The notes under the pieces were generated by a model. It did not search any database. It had not been told where the DNA came from and was given only the letters and a program-made list of their open reading frames with translations. Source: Streptococcus sp. 596553 (GTDB lineage: Bacteria > Bacillota > Bacilli > Lactobacillales > Streptococcaceae). Taken from it: a stretch of DNA of 64,000 nucleotides. Position 1 is the first letter of the stretch, and each line of letters starts with the position of its first letter. Shown piece after piece: positions 17,506-27,845 of the stretch. The stretch lies in the NCBI RefSeq assembly GCF_900411395.1, contig NZ_OXCQ01000001.1:496415-560414 (forward strand). The letters run 5' to 3'. The position numbers and the translations under genes are program-made.

Positions 17506-18616
17506 TATCAAAACTACCTGCGCGATACATTTTTTCTATATTTTGTGCTTGACGTATTTCACGACCAGAACGATTCGCAATATTAGCAATTCTATTATTA
17601 GAAATAGTAAAATAACTATCAGGTCTTAAAATAGAGTTAGACATATTTGCAGTATTATGTGTAGTTAAAACAACTTGAACCGATGAGGATTTTAATTTAT
17701 TTATTAACACTCTAGATACATTATGGTGAAAATAAGAATCAAATTCATCAATAAACAAAAATTGAATTCCATCTACTATTTGCATATACCACATGAAAAA
17801 CAAAGATAAAGCTAGAGTTCCTTTAGACATAATATTAAAGAAATTAGCCTCTTTTCCCGATGGAAATTTTGCAAAAATATGTTTCGAATCATCAATCTCT
17901 TTTTCAAACAATTCATAATGAATACCAACCTCAGAAAGAAATTGTTGATAGTCTTTAACCTTATCTTTTTTAATAATCATTTCAGCAATTTGTCCACGTC
18001 CTGTCGTATATCCTTGATAGTGATTTCCATAAATTGAATCAAAGGATAACATTGAATCAACAAACTTAATAAATCTATCAAAAATAGCATCTTTTGTATC
18101 TTCTTCCTGATCACCACCTGTCGAATAAACATAGGCAAGTTTTACCAGTGATTGATCATCTCTTAATTTTTCAAAATTTATTTCACCACCATTTTTCAAA
18201 TTTATTATTTTTATCTGCTCCTGCCTATCGTATTTAACAATCAATTCATTATCTATGAATAATTCTTCATATAAAATCACATCATACTCTTTTTTACAAT
18301 AATTATATTTTACAATGTGATCATTGAAATTAAAGGTATAATCAAATTTGGCATACTCAGGCGTAGTTTCTAGATTTAAAAAATGTTTTTTATAATCATT
18401 AATATTTTTTTCATTATCTGTCAGATGAGTTATAATATCCATTATAGCTAAACCTAGGTTTGATTTGCCCGAAGCATTATCACCATATATAACTGCAGTA
18501 GTAAGAATATTATTTTTTACAATACTATCATTAAATGAATAATTTCCAGCTGTTAAATCAAACTCAATTTGTGATGCAAAATTTTTAAAACCTTTTACCT
18601 TAAATTTTTGTAACAT
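17498..18616 (-). CDS. AAA/ABC-type ATPase of a two-gene defence module
   Basis: 372 residues from the ATG at 18616, which lies 7 bases after GGAGG; a second ATG two codons earlier (18622) is too close to that site. Single ABC-like ATPase: Walker A 'YGDNASGKSN' (about 44-53), a signature-like 'MSKGTLALSLFF', Walker B 'FLFIDEFDSYF', and H-loop 'LTTHNTA'. This SMC/OLD-like build with an overlapping TOPRIM gene is the arrangement of AbiL-, PARIS- and OLD-like anti-phage systems. In such systems the ATPase senses a phage trigger and controls the nuclease; here that is inference. Located between gene debris and uvrB. Confidence 0.7.
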   Translation of the reverse strand: MLQKFKVKGFKNFASQIEFDLTAGNYSFNDSIVKNNILTTAVIYGDNASGKSNLGLAIMDIITHLTDNEKNINDYKKHFLNLETTPEYAKFDYTFNFNDHIVKYNYCKKEYDVILYEELFIDNELIVKYDRQEQIKIINLKNGGEINFEKLRDDQSLVKLAYVYSTGGDQEEDTKDAIFDRFIKFVDSMLSFDSIYGNHYQGYTTGRGQIAEMIIKKDKVKDYQQFLSEVGIHYELFEKEIDDSKHIFAKFPSGKEANFFNIMSKGTLALSLFFMWYMQIVDGIQFLFIDEFDSYFHHNVSRVLINKLKSSSVQVVLTTHNTANMSNSILRPDSYFTISNNRIANIANRSGREIRQAQNIEKMYRAGSFDNE

Positions 18617-18773
18617 TTCCATACCTCCTATTAATCGTAAAAAAATTACGGCCATTTTAATTATACAACAAATTTTCACTCAGTGCAAGATACGCCCCCC
18701 AGTATATTAAAAATGGGGCTTTATATCAGTAAAAATTGGCTAATTCATTATCACACTACATTTACGAATTCCC

Positions 18774-20762
18774 TTACCCCAACGTCTTGACTTCCAGCAT
18801 CATATCACGAATCTGAGCTGCTAGTTCAAAGTCAAGCACTTCAACTGCTTCTTGCATTTGTTTTTCTAGTTTCTTGACGAGTTCTTTGCGCTCTTGTTTA
18901 TTGAGGCTGTTGATGTCAACTTCCTTGTCTTCTTCCTTAGCAACTGCCTTGGTCACAGCAATCAGGTCACGGATTTCTTTCTTGATTGTCTGTGGTACGA
19001 TACCATGCTCTTCATTATAAGCCATCTGAATTTTCCGACGGCGAGAAGTTTCATCGATGGCACGTTGCATAGACTGGGTAATCGTGTCCGCATACATAAT
19101 GACATGTCCCTCACTATTACGAGCAGCACGTCCAATAGTCTGGATGAGGCCACGCTCATTTCGTAGGAAGCCTTCCTTATCAGCATCGAGAATCGCTACG
19201 AGGCTCACTTCAGGAACGTCAATTCCTTCACGGAGCAGGTTGATTCCGACCAAGACGTCAAAGACACCCAAGCGCAGGTCACGGATAATCTCCGTCCGTT
19301 CCAAGGTCTTAATATCTGAGTGCATGTACTTGACCTTGATGCCCATTTCCTTAAAGTAGTCGGTCAAGTCCTCTGCCATTTTCTTAGTCAAAGTTGTGAT
19401 AAAGGTTCGTTCGTTCTTTTCAACACGGGCATTGATTTCACCTAAGAGGTCATCAATCTGTCCCATAGTCGGACGAACTTCCACCTCAGGATCCAAAAGA
19501 CCTGTTGGTCGAATGATTTGCTCAATCACTGTCTCAGTCTGTTCATTTTCATAGTCACCAGGTGTCGCTGAAACGTAAACAATCTGATGAACGTGACTCT
19601 CAAACTCCTCCCGACGGAGAGGACGATTGTCCAAAGCTGATGGCAAGCGGAAACCATAATTCACCAGCATTTCCTTACGAGAACGGTCTCCATTGTACAT
19701 GCCTTTGATTTGTCCCATGGTCATGTGGCTCTCATCAATCATGATTAAGAAATCATCTGGGAAGAAATCTAAGAGCGTATAAGGAGGCTCACCCTCACTA
19801 CGTCCATCCATGTGGCGTGAATAGTTTTCAACCCCGTTGGTGTAGCCCATCTCACGCAGCATTTCGATATCGTACTCTGTCCGTTGTTTCAAGCGCTGGG
19901 CTTCAAGCAATTTGCCTTCCTTTTCAAAGACAGCTAGTTGCTCTTCCAACTCTGCTTGAATCTTAGCAATGGCAACTTCCATGTGGTCGTCATTGGTCAC
20001 AAAGTGAGTGGCTGGGAAAATCGCCAGATGATCCACTTCTCCCAAGACCTGACCTGTCAGAGCCTCAACTTCACGGATACGGTCAATTTCGTCTCCAAAA
20101 AATTCTACTCGAAAGGCGTGTTCATCACGAGAGGCTGGGAAAATCTCCACTACATCCCCACGCACACGAAATCTTCCCCGTTGGAAATCAATATCATTAC
20201 GTTCAAACTGGATATCAACCAAGTCATTCAAGAGTTTATCACGAGAAATTTCAAGACCTGGACGGAGACTCACGACACTATCAGCGTATTCCTTGGGCGA
20301 ACCCAAACCATAGATACAAGAGACTGAGGCAACGACAATAACATCATTACGCTCCAAAAGAGCCGAAGTCGCTGAGTGTCGGAGCTTGTCAATCTCGTCA
20401 TTGACAGAGCTGTCCTTTTCAATATAGGTATCGCTAGAAGGGACATAGGCTTCTGGCTGGTAATAGTCATAGTAGGATACGAAGTACTCAACTGCATTTT
20501 CAGGGAAAAATTCCTTAAACTCCCCATAGAGCTGTCCTGCTAGAGTTTTATTGTGGGCGATGACCAGAGTTGGTTTATTGACTTTGGAAATAACCTGACT
20601 CATGGTATAGGTCTTCCCTGTTCCAGTCGCCCCCATCAGAATCTGAGCTTTTTCTCCACCCTCGATATTATCAACCAACTGCTCGATAGCTTGGGGTTGG
20701 TCTCCTGAGGGTTGATATTTTGATACTAGTTTAAATTGATTATCTGTAATACGATTGATCAT
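18774..20762 (-). CDS. uvrB: UvrABC excision nuclease subunit B
   Basis: DNA damage-verifying helicase of nucleotide excision repair, 662 residues. Walker A '[15 protein letters not shown]' (about 43-57), beta-hairpin region '[12 protein letters not shown]' (about 95-106), helicase motifs '[20 protein letters not shown]' and '[19 protein letters not shown]', and a C-terminal UVR/UvrC-interaction motif '[21 protein letters not shown]' style helix. Complete. Stand-alone gene; 77 bases separate it from the CPBP gene. A C-rich/G-rich hairpin at about 18691-18721 lies just after its stop. Confidence 0.97.
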   Translation of the reverse strand: MINRITDNQFKLVSKYQPSGDQPQAIEQLVDNIEGGEKAQILMGATGTGKTYTMSQVISKVNKPTLVIAHNKTLAGQLYGEFKEFFPENAVEYFVSYYDYYQPEAYVPSSDTYIEKDSSVNDEIDKLRHSATSALLERNDVIVVASVSCIYGLGSPKEYADSVVSLRPGLEISRDKLLNDLVDIQFERNDIDFQRGRFRVRGDVVEIFPASRDEHAFRVEFFGDEIDRIREVEALTGQVLGEVDHLAIFPATHFVTNDDHMEVAIAKIQAELEEQLAVFEKEGKLLEAQRLKQRTEYDIEMLREMGYTNGVENYSRHMDGRSEGEPPYTLLDFFPDDFLIMIDESHMTMGQIKGMYNGDRSRKEMLVNYGFRLPSALDNRPLRREEFESHVHQIVYVSATPGDYENEQTETVIEQIIRPTGLLDPEVEVRPTMGQIDDLLGEINARVEKNERTFITTLTKKMAEDLTDYFKEMGIKVKYMHSDIKTLERTEIIRDLRLGVFDVLVGINLLREGIDVPEVSLVAILDADKEGFLRNERGLIQTIGRAARNSEGHVIMYADTITQSMQRAIDETSRRRKIQMAYNEEHGIVPQTIKKEIRDLIAVTKAVAKEEDKEVDINSLNKQERKELVKKLEKQMQEAVEVLDFELAAQIRDMMLEVKTLG

Positions 20763-20838
20763 AAGAATCCTCTCTCCATGTGCTATTCCTATTTTAGCAT
20801 ACTTGTATCATTTTCACGAAGAAAAGGACAGACCGAAG

Positions 20839-21792
20839 TCACATCCTTTCATTTTCTTTCTTTAATTGATGGGCGAGATAGACAATCAGCAGAAACAAAA
20901 TAATACTGGACATGATGGAACCCTCAATACCAAAAGATCCACCAGATAGCCAGTCTTGATTGCCTTGTGGAGTAAATTTCATGATTGAGGTTCCTGAAGA
21001 CTGACCACTAACTAATACTCCAAAGAGGTTGCCCTGTGCGAAATTCCAAGCTCCATGAATACCACCTATACCCCATATAGTATCTGTTTTAAGAAGATAA
21101 AGGGACATGGCAACCCCAAATAAAAAGAGATCAATTGCAGATAAGAAAGTTATGCCTGAATTTCCTAAATGAAGTAAGGTAAAGAGACTACTAGATATGA
21201 TAATAGCAACTTTAAGATTGGTTCTCTTAGCCAATTGTGGAATCAACCAAGCACGAGTAACCAATTCTTCTGCCGTTCCTTGTAAAATCCAAAAAGGTAT
21301 TGTAAATAAAGTAAAAGCTAGCGAATAAGTATCCAAGTGAATAGAGTCAAAATGATACTGTCCCAACATTACTAGTCCAGCTAAAGCAAGTATAAAGAGG
21401 GATAGTCCAATACCGTATCCTTTAAATAAGGCACTTAAAAAATTTTCTTTATAGAATCCCAAGGTTCGAATAGGTCTTTTCTCTACTTTTCTAGTCCATC
21501 TAAACACAGTTAAGATGATAAAACCAAAGGACAGTAATTCAAATATTAAATGAATATCACTTGTTTTATCAGAGATACTTTGAAATATAGATTGAAGGAG
21601 ATCTGCAATTCTTTGACCACCTACACCAAGACTGCTAAATAGCCCGATCAATGCTAAAAAACTAAGACCAAAAAATAGAGAAGATATGAATTCAGATACA
21701 TAGACGAAAAATAGAGCTAACAAGGGGCTTGTGTAAATGTTTAAACTCATTTTTGAAGCTTGGAAGTCTTTCAATATTCTTTTTTCCTTCAT
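20839..21792 (-). CDS. CPBP family intramembrane metalloprotease
   Basis: Membrane protein of 317 residues with about eight segments. The three CPBP (Abi/CAAX-like) motifs are present: 'AEELVTRAWL' (EExxxR-type), 'FTLLHLGNSG' and 'HGAWNFAQGN'. Members often act in bacteriocin immunity or peptide processing; the substrate here is unknown. Start at 21792 chosen for GAGGACAGGAAC ahead of it; the longer frame from 21891 adds a basic/hydrophobic stretch without a ribosome site. Divergent from glnP. Conserved place between uvrB and the Gln transporter. Confidence 0.85.
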   Translation of the reverse strand: MKEKRILKDFQASKMSLNIYTSPLLALFFVYVSEFISSLFFGLSFLALIGLFSSLGVGGQRIADLLQSIFQSISDKTSDIHLIFELLSFGFIILTVFRWTRKVEKRPIRTLGFYKENFLSALFKGYGIGLSLFILALAGLVMLGQYHFDSIHLDTYSLAFTLFTIPFWILQGTAEELVTRAWLIPQLAKRTNLKVAIIISSSLFTLLHLGNSGITFLSAIDLFLFGVAMSLYLLKTDTIWGIGGIHGAWNFAQGNLFGVLVSGQSSGTSIMKFTPQGNQDWLSGGSFGIEGSIMSSIILFLLIVYLAHQLKKENERM

Positions 21793-21925
21793 GTTCCTGT
21801 CCTCTTTTCTTCTATTATGTACTATTATTATAGCACTTTTTAATAGCAATTCAAGAAAGAAAAGAAAAAATAATGTTATATTTTCTGACACAGAAATATA
21901 AAAATTTGCCTTTTTTTACTTTTTC

Positions 21926-21934
21926 TGATATAAT
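21926..21934 (+). promoter_or_regulatory. Extended -10 promoter of glnPQ
   Basis: tga-tataat (21926-21934), a TGn extended -10, without a good -35. Predicted start about 21941; RBS AAAAGGAGA precedes the glnP ATG. Confidence 0.65.
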
Positions 21935-21963
21935 GGGAAAATATTCGGAAAAGGAGACTAAAA

Positions 21964-24129
21964 ATGAAGAAAAAATTTCTAGCATTTTTGCTAATTTTAT
22001 TCCCAATTTTCTCATTAGGTATTGCGAAAGCAGAGACGATTAAGATTGTGTCTGATACTGCCTATGCACCTTTTGAGTTTAAAGATTCAGATCAAACTTA
22101 TAAAGGAATTGATGTTGACATTATTAACAAAGTCGCTGAGATTAAAGGATGGAACATTCAGATGTCTTATCCTGGATTTGACGCAGCGGTCAATGCGGTT
22201 CAAGCTGGTCAAGCTGACGCTATCATGGCAGGGATGACAAAGACTAAAGAACGTGAAAAAGTCTTCACCATGTCTGATACTTACTATGATACAAAAGTTG
22301 TCATTGCAACTACAAAGGCACACAAGATTAGTAAATATGACCAATTAACTGGCAAAACCGTTGGTGTTAAAAACGGAACTGCTGCTCAACGTTTTCTTGA
22401 AACAATCAAAGATAAATACGGCTTTACTATTAAAACATTTGACACTAGTGATTTGATGAACAACAGCTTGAGTGCTGGTGCCATCGATGCCATGATGGAT
22501 GATAAACCTGTTATCGAGTATGCCATCAACCAAGGCCAAGACCTCCATATCGAAATGGACGGGGAAGCTGTAGGTAGTTTTGCTTTCGGTGTTAAAAAAG
22601 GAAGTAAATACGAGCACCTAGTCACTGAATTTAACCAAGCCTTAGCTGAAATGAAAAAAGATGGTAGTCTTGATAAAATCATCAAGAAATGGACTGCTTC
22701 ATCATCTTCAGCAGTGCCAACTACATCTACTCTAGCAGGCTTAAAAGCTATTCCTGTTAAAGCTAAATATATCATTGCTAGCGATTCTTCTTTTGCACCT
22801 TTTGTTTTCCAAAATTCAAGCAACCAATACACTGGTATTGATATGGAATTGATTAAGGCCATCGCTAAAGACCAAGGTTTTGAAATTGAAATCACCAACC
22901 CTGGTTTTGATGCCGCTATCAGTGCTGTTCAAGCTGGTCAAGCAGATGGTATCATTGCTGGTATGTCTGTCACAGATGCTCGTAAGGCGACTTTTGATTT
23001 CTCAGAATCCTACTACACTGCCAATACTATCCTTGGTGTCAAAGAATCAAGCACCATTGCTTCTTATGAGGATTTGAAAGGAAAGACAGTTGGTGTTAAA
23101 AACGGAACTGCTTCTCAAACCTTCCTAACAGAAAATCAAAGCAAATACGGCTACAAAATCAAAACCTTCGCTGATGGTTCGTCAATGTATGACAGTTTAA
23201 ACACTGGTGCCATTGATGCCGTTATGGATGATGAACCTGTTCTCAAATATTCTATCAGCCAAGGACAAAAATTGAAAACTCCAATCGCTGGAACTCCAAT
23301 CGGTGAAACAGCCTTTGCCGTTAAAAAAGGAGCAAATCCAGAATTGATTGAAATGTTCAATAACGGACTTGCTAACCTTAAAGCAAACGGTGAATTCCAA
23401 AAGATTCTTGATAAATACCTAGCTAGTGAGTCTTCGACTGCTTCAACAAGCACTGTTGATGAAACAACAATTTGGGGCTTGCTTCAAAACAACTACAAAC
23501 AACTCCTTAGCGGTCTTGGTATCACTCTTGCTCTAGCTCTTATCTCGTTTGCTATTGCCATTGTCATCGGGATTATCTTTGGTATGTTTAGCGTTAGCCC
23601 ATACAAATCTCTTCGTGTGATCTCTGAGATTTTCGTTGACGTTATTCGTGGTATTCCATTGATGATTCTTGCAGCCTTCATCTTCTGGGGAATTCCAAAC
23701 TTCATCGAGTCCATCACAGGCCAACAAAGCCCAATTAACGACTTTGTAGCTGGTACCATTGCCCTCTCACTCAATGCAGCCGCTTATATCGCTGAAATCG
23801 TTCGTGGTGGTATTCAGGCCGTTCCAGTTGGCCAAATGGAAGCCAGTCGAAGCTTGGGTATCTCTTATGGAAAAACCATGCGTAAGATTATCTTGCCACA
23901 AGCAACTAAATTGATGTTGCCAAACTTTGTTAACCAATTCGTTATCGCTCTTAAAGATACAACCATCGTATCTGCTATCGGTTTGGTGGAACTCTTCCAA
24001 ACTGGTAAGATTATCATTGCCCGTAACTACCAAAGTTTCAAGATGTATGCAATCCTTGCTATCTTCTATCTTGTAATTATCACGCTTTTGACTAAACTAG
24101 CGAAACGCTTAGAAAAGAGGATTCGTTAA
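21964..24129 (+). CDS. glnP: Amino-acid ABC transporter, two binding domains fused to permease (GlnP type)
   Basis: 721 residues: signal peptide (1-23, cut near 'AKA'), two tandem periplasmic-binding domains (about 25-243 and 258-487), and a permease domain (about 500-720) with the EAA loop '[20 protein letters not shown]'. The two binding domains are clearly related: both have 'YxGID', 'NPGFDAA'/'YPGFDAA', 'VQAGQADxIxAGM' and '[10 protein letters not shown]'. Known GlnP proteins import glutamine, glutamate or asparagine; different specificities of the two domains are common. The stop overlaps the glnQ ATG by one base. Confidence 0.93.
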   Translation: MKKKFLAFLLILFPIFSLGIAKAETIKIVSDTAYAPFEFKDSDQTYKGIDVDIINKVAEIKGWNIQMSYPGFDAAVNAVQAGQADAIMAGMTKTKEREKVFTMSDTYYDTKVVIATTKAHKISKYDQLTGKTVGVKNGTAAQRFLETIKDKYGFTIKTFDTSDLMNNSLSAGAIDAMMDDKPVIEYAINQGQDLHIEMDGEAVGSFAFGVKKGSKYEHLVTEFNQALAEMKKDGSLDKIIKKWTASSSSAVPTTSTLAGLKAIPVKAKYIIASDSSFAPFVFQNSSNQYTGIDMELIKAIAKDQGFEIEITNPGFDAAISAVQAGQADGIIAGMSVTDARKATFDFSESYYTANTILGVKESSTIASYEDLKGKTVGVKNGTASQTFLTENQSKYGYKIKTFADGSSMYDSLNTGAIDAVMDDEPVLKYSISQGQKLKTPIAGTPIGETAFAVKKGANPELIEMFNNGLANLKANGEFQKILDKYLASESSTASTSTVDETTIWGLLQNNYKQLLSGLGITLALALISFAIAIVIGIIFGMFSVSPYKSLRVISEIFVDVIRGIPLMILAAFIFWGIPNFIESITGQQSPINDFVAGTIALSLNAAAYIAEIVRGGIQAVPVGQMEASRSLGISYGKTMRKIILPQATKLMLPNFVNQFVIALKDTTIVSAIGLVELFQTGKIIIARNYQSFKMYAILAIFYLVIITLLTKLAKRLEKRIR

Positions 24130-24869
24130 TGGCAAAATTAAAAATTGATGTAAATGATTTACACAAAAGCTACGGAAAAAATGAAGTTTTAAAAGGAATT
24201 ACGACCAAGTTCTATGAAGGAGATGTTGTTTGTATCATCGGTCCTTCGGGTTCTGGTAAGTCAACTTTCCTTCGTAGCCTCAATCTTTTGGAAGAAGTTA
24301 CGAGCGGTCACATCACTGTGAACGGTTATGACTTAACTGAAAAAACAACTAATGTTGACCACGTCCGTGAAAATATCGGAATGGTGTTCCAACACTTCAA
24401 TCTCTTCCCACACATGTCTGTATTGGACAACATCACCTTTGCTCCTATTGAGCACAAGTTGATGACTAAGGAAGAAGCTGAAAAATTGGGAATGGAGTTG
24501 CTTGACAAGGTTGGGCTAGCAGATAAGGCTAAGGCCTGTCCAGATAGCCTGTCAGGTGGTCAAAAACAACGTGTGGCCATCGCTCGTGGACTTGCAATGA
24601 ATCCAGACATCATGCTCTTTGATGAACCAACTTCTGCCCTTGACCCTGAGATGGTCGGAGACGTACTGAACGTTATGAAGGAATTGGCTGAACAAGGCAT
24701 GACCATGATCATTGTAACCCACGAGATGGGATTTGCCCGTCAGGTTGCCAACCGCGTTATCTTTACTGCAGATGGTGAGTTCCTAGAAGATGGGACACCT
24801 GACCAAATCTTTGATAACCCTCAGCACCCTCGTCTGAAAGATTTCTTGGACAAGGTCTTAAACGTCTAA
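24129..24869 (+). CDS. glnQ: Amino-acid ABC transporter ATPase GlnQ
   Basis: 246-residue ATPase driving the GlnP permease. Walker A '[15 protein letters not shown]' (about 38-52), Q-loop '[14 protein letters not shown]', signature '[16 protein letters not shown]', Walker B '[16 protein letters not shown]', H-loop 'VTHEMGFA'. Polar amino-acid subfamily. TAATG overlap with glnP shows coupling; terminator directly after. Confidence 0.96.
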   Translation: MAKLKIDVNDLHKSYGKNEVLKGITTKFYEGDVVCIIGPSGSGKSTFLRSLNLLEEVTSGHITVNGYDLTEKTTNVDHVRENIGMVFQHFNLFPHMSVLDNITFAPIEHKLMTKEEAEKLGMELLDKVGLADKAKACPDSLSGGQKQRVAIARGLAMNPDIMLFDEPTSALDPEMVGDVLNVMKELAEQGMTMIIVTHEMGFARQVANRVIFTADGEFLEDGTPDQIFDNPQHPRLKDFLDKVLNV

Positions 24870-24873
24870 ACGC

Positions 24874-24904
24874 AAACTGTAAGGATTTCCTTGCAGTTTT
24901 TTTC
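24874..24904 (+). terminator. Rho-independent terminator of glnPQ
   Basis: aaactgtaagg (24874-24884) pairs with ccttgcagttt (24889-24899) through an attt loop, followed by a T run to 24903. Confidence 0.88.
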
Positions 24905-24922
24905 TATCTCGTATTGGAATTT

Positions 24923-25019
24923 TTGATTTTTCGGAAAATTATGTTAGAATTAAGTTTATGAAATGAGGTTTCCTCATACCTAGCAAGACTAGGAATAAAA
25001 ATAGAAATTAGGTAGCTAG
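24923..25019 (+). promoter_or_regulatory. zwf promoter and hairpin-rich leader
   Basis: TTGATT (24923-24928), 16-base spacer, extended TGt-TAGAAT (24945-24950). The short leader contains two small perfect hairpins: tgagg-ttt-cctca (24964-24976) and cctag-caaga-ctagg (24979-24993). Their role is unknown. Confidence 0.6.
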
Positions 25020-26507
25020 ATGTCATCTAAGGTTATTGTTACAATTTTCGGTGCGAGTGGAGACCTGGCTAAACGCAAGCTCTACCCTTCCCTTTTTAGA
25101 CTATATAAATCCGGCAATCTTTCCAAGCACTTTGCCGTCATTGGAACTGCCCGTCGTCCTTGGAGCAAGGAATATTTTGAATCTGTAGTAGTTGAATCTA
25201 TCCTTGATTTGGCAGATAGTACCGAACAGGCTCAGGAGTTCGCTAGTCACTTCTACTATCAAAGTCATGATGTCAATGATACAGAACACTATATTGCTCT
25301 ACGTCAATTGCAGGCTGAATTAAATGACAAGTACCAAGCTGAACACAACAAGCTCTTCTTCTTGTCTATGGCGCCTCAGTTCTTTGGAACTATAGCAAAA
25401 CACCTCAAGTCTGAAAACATTGTGGATGGTAAAGGTTTTGAGCGTTTAATCGTTGAGAAGCCATTTGGTACAGATTACGCAACTGCAAGCAAGTTGAATG
25501 ACGAACTCCTAGCAACATTTGACGAAGAACAAATTTTCCGTATTGACCATTATCTTGGTAAGGAAATGATCCAAAGCATCTTTGCAGTTCGCTTTGCCAA
25601 CCTGATTTTTGAAAATGTTTGGAACAAGGACTTTATCGACAATGTTCAAATTACCTTTGCAGAGCGCTTGGGTGTAGAAGAACGTGGTGGCTACTATGAC
25701 CAATCTGGTGCCCTCCGCGACATGGTCCAAAACCATACACTACAACTTCTTTCTCTCCTTGCTATGGACAAGCCAGCAAGCTTCACAAAAGATGAGATTC
25801 GTGCTGAAAAGATTAAGGTCTTTAAAAACCTCTATCATCCAACTGATGAAGAACTTAAAGAACACTTTATCCGTGGTCAATACCGCTCTGGTAAGATTGA
25901 TGGCATGAAATATATCTCTTATCGTAGCGAGCCAAATGTAAATCCAGAATCAACAACTGAAACCTTTGCATCTGGTGCCTTCTTTGTAGACAGCGATCGA
26001 TTCCGTGGTGTTCCTTTCTTCTTCCGTACTGGTAAACGTCTGACTGAAAAAGGAACTCATGTCAACATCGTCTTTAAACAAATGGACTCTATCTTTGGTG
26101 AGCCACTTGCTCCAAACATTTTGACCATCTATATCCAACCAACAGAAGGTTTCTCTCTCAGTCTAAATGGGAAGCAGGTAGGAGAAGAATTTAACTTGGC
26201 TCCTAACTCACTTGATTACCGTACAGATGCAACCGCAACTGGTGCTTCTCCAGAACCATACGAAAAATTGATTTATGATGTTCTAAATAACAACTCAACT
26301 AACTTTAGCCACTGGGATGAAGTTGGTGCGTCATGGAAATTGATTGACCGTATCGAAGAGCTTTGGGCTGAAAATAGTGCCCCACTTCATGACTATAAAG
26401 CTGGAAGCATGGGACCTCAAGCCAGCTTTGACTTACTTGAAAAATTCGGTGCCAAATGGACTTGGCAGCCAGATATCGCCTATCGTCAAGATGGTCGTTT
26501 AGAATAA
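25020..26507 (+). CDS. zwf: Glucose-6-phosphate 1-dehydrogenase
   Basis: First enzyme of the oxidative pentose phosphate pathway; makes NADPH. 495 residues. NADP fingerprint 'IFGASGDLAKRKLYPSL' (about 9-25), active-site 'RIDHYLGKEMIQ' (about 175-186) with catalytic His, and 'PFFFRTGKRL' near 335. Weak ribosome site TTAGGTAGCTAG before the ATG at 25020. Monocistronic between two terminators. Complete and typical. Confidence 0.97.
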   Translation: MSSKVIVTIFGASGDLAKRKLYPSLFRLYKSGNLSKHFAVIGTARRPWSKEYFESVVVESILDLADSTEQAQEFASHFYYQSHDVNDTEHYIALRQLQAELNDKYQAEHNKLFFLSMAPQFFGTIAKHLKSENIVDGKGFERLIVEKPFGTDYATASKLNDELLATFDEEQIFRIDHYLGKEMIQSIFAVRFANLIFENVWNKDFIDNVQITFAERLGVEERGGYYDQSGALRDMVQNHTLQLLSLLAMDKPASFTKDEIRAEKIKVFKNLYHPTDEELKEHFIRGQYRSGKIDGMKYISYRSEPNVNPESTTETFASGAFFVDSDRFRGVPFFFRTGKRLTEKGTHVNIVFKQMDSIFGEPLAPNILTIYIQPTEGFSLSLNGKQVGEEFNLAPNSLDYRTDATATGASPEPYEKLIYDVLNNNSTNFSHWDEVGASWKLIDRIEELWAENSAPLHDYKAGSMGPQASFDLLEKFGAKWTWQPDIAYRQDGRLE

Positions 26508-26514
26508 AAAAATT

Positions 26515-26544
26515 TCCTGCAAGTTTGTACCTTGCAGGATTTTT
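26515..26544. terminator. Convergent terminator zwf / ftsY
   Basis: tcctgcaag (26515-26523) pairs with cttgcagga (26531-26539); A run on the left and T run on the right allow use in both directions. Confidence 0.88.
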
Positions 26545-26552
26545 GCTTCTGA

Positions 26553-27842
26553 TTAGATTAAACCTTCCAAGAGACCCTTCATAAAGTTTTCTGAGTTAAA
26601 TTCTCCAATATCATCGATTTTTTCACCAAAACCAATCAATTTTACAGGAATATTGAGTTCTTCACGGATGGCTAGAACAACACCACCTCGAGCAGTTCCA
26701 TCAATCTTAGTCAAGACAATTCCTGTCAAAGGGGTAATTTTTGAAAATTCTTTGGCCTGTACCAGGGCATTTTGACCAGTTGAAGCATCTAATGCTAAGA
26801 AGGTTTCATGCGGTGCTTCTGGTACAACACGCTTGATGATGCGTCCAATCTTCTCCAACTCAGCCATAAGGTTGTCCTTATTTTGCAAACGACCAGCAGT
26901 ATCAATCATGAGAATATCGATACCTTCAGCCACGGCACGTTCCATACCATCAAAGACCACACTGGCTGGGTCAGCTTTTTCAGGTCCAGTCACAACTGGA
27001 ACGTCAACACGACGGCCCCATTCAGCAAGCTGGGCTACTGCTCCTGCACGGAAGGTATCTGCCGCAACCAGCATGACCTTTTTACCAGCTTGTTTATAGC
27101 GGTTAGCTAGTTTCCCAATAGAAGTTGTTTTCCCAACACCATTCACACCGACGAAGAGCATGACTGTCAAGCCATCTTGGAAGTGGATACTTTCATCATA
27201 GTTTCCATCCTTTTCATAAAGCTCAACCAATTTCTCAATGATGACACGACGAAGTGCATCAGGTTTCTTGGCATTTTCAAGCTTGGCTTCGTAGCGTAGT
27301 TCCTCAGTTAAATTAGAAGCCACCTGGACACCAACGTCACTCATGATCAGCAGTTCTTCCAGTTCCTCGAAAAATTCTTCGTCAACAGAGCGGAAATTTG
27401 CAAAGAAGGCGTTCAAGCGGGCACCGAAGCCTGTGCGAGTTTTCTTGAGACTGCGGTCATATTTTTCCTGAACAGTTTCTTCTTCTTGAGTAGTTTCTGG
27501 TTCAAGAACTTCAGAATTATTTTCTTCTACAGCTTCTTCGTATTCAGGATTCTCTTCCTCTGAGACTTCTTCTGAGTTTGGCAATTCTTCGACTTCTTCT
27601 TGAGAAACTTCTACAACTGACTCTGAATCCTGACTCTCTTCAACTGTCTCTTGATTTTCCTCTTCTTGGAGCACAGCTTGTTCAACAATTTCAACTTCTG
27701 CTTCTTCTTGAGAAACTTCCTCAGCTTCTGTAAGGGCAGTCTCAGTATCTTCAGACAAATCAAGATTTTCTAGAGCTTCTTTTACAACTTCTTCGATTTT
27801 AGGTTCTTCTTTTTTTCCGAATAGACGGTCAAATAATCCCAT
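26553..27842 (-). CDS. ftsY: Signal recognition particle receptor FtsY
   Basis: GTPase docking ribosome-SRP complexes at the membrane, 429 residues. A long acidic A domain (about 15-130, rich in Glu-Glu and Gln-Glu) precedes the NG domain. GTPase motifs: G1 'GVNGVGKTTSIGKLA', G2 'DTFRAGAVAQL', G3 'DTAGRLQ', G4 'TKIDGTARGG', and C-terminal 'GFGEKIDDIGEF'. Three bases follow the upstream HAD gene, so ftsY is the last gene of a smc-HAD-HAD-ftsY type run now split by an insertion. Confidence 0.97.
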   Translation of the reverse strand: MGLFDRLFGKKEEPKIEEVVKEALENLDLSEDTETALTEAEEVSQEEAEVEIVEQAVLQEEENQETVEESQDSESVVEVSQEEVEELPNSEEVSEEENPEYEEAVEENNSEVLEPETTQEEETVQEKYDRSLKKTRTGFGARLNAFFANFRSVDEEFFEELEELLIMSDVGVQVASNLTEELRYEAKLENAKKPDALRRVIIEKLVELYEKDGNYDESIHFQDGLTVMLFVGVNGVGKTTSIGKLANRYKQAGKKVMLVAADTFRAGAVAQLAEWGRRVDVPVVTGPEKADPASVVFDGMERAVAEGIDILMIDTAGRLQNKDNLMAELEKIGRIIKRVVPEAPHETFLALDASTGQNALVQAKEFSKITPLTGIVLTKIDGTARGGVVLAIREELNIPVKLIGFGEKIDDIGEFNSENFMKGLLEGLI

Positions 27843-27845
27843 ATC

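Noticed and set aside
16672..18616. Naming the ATPase-TOPRIM pair as PARIS or AbiL
   Set aside because: The motifs are shared by several systems and I cannot run profile searches; a general defence call is all the sequence supports.
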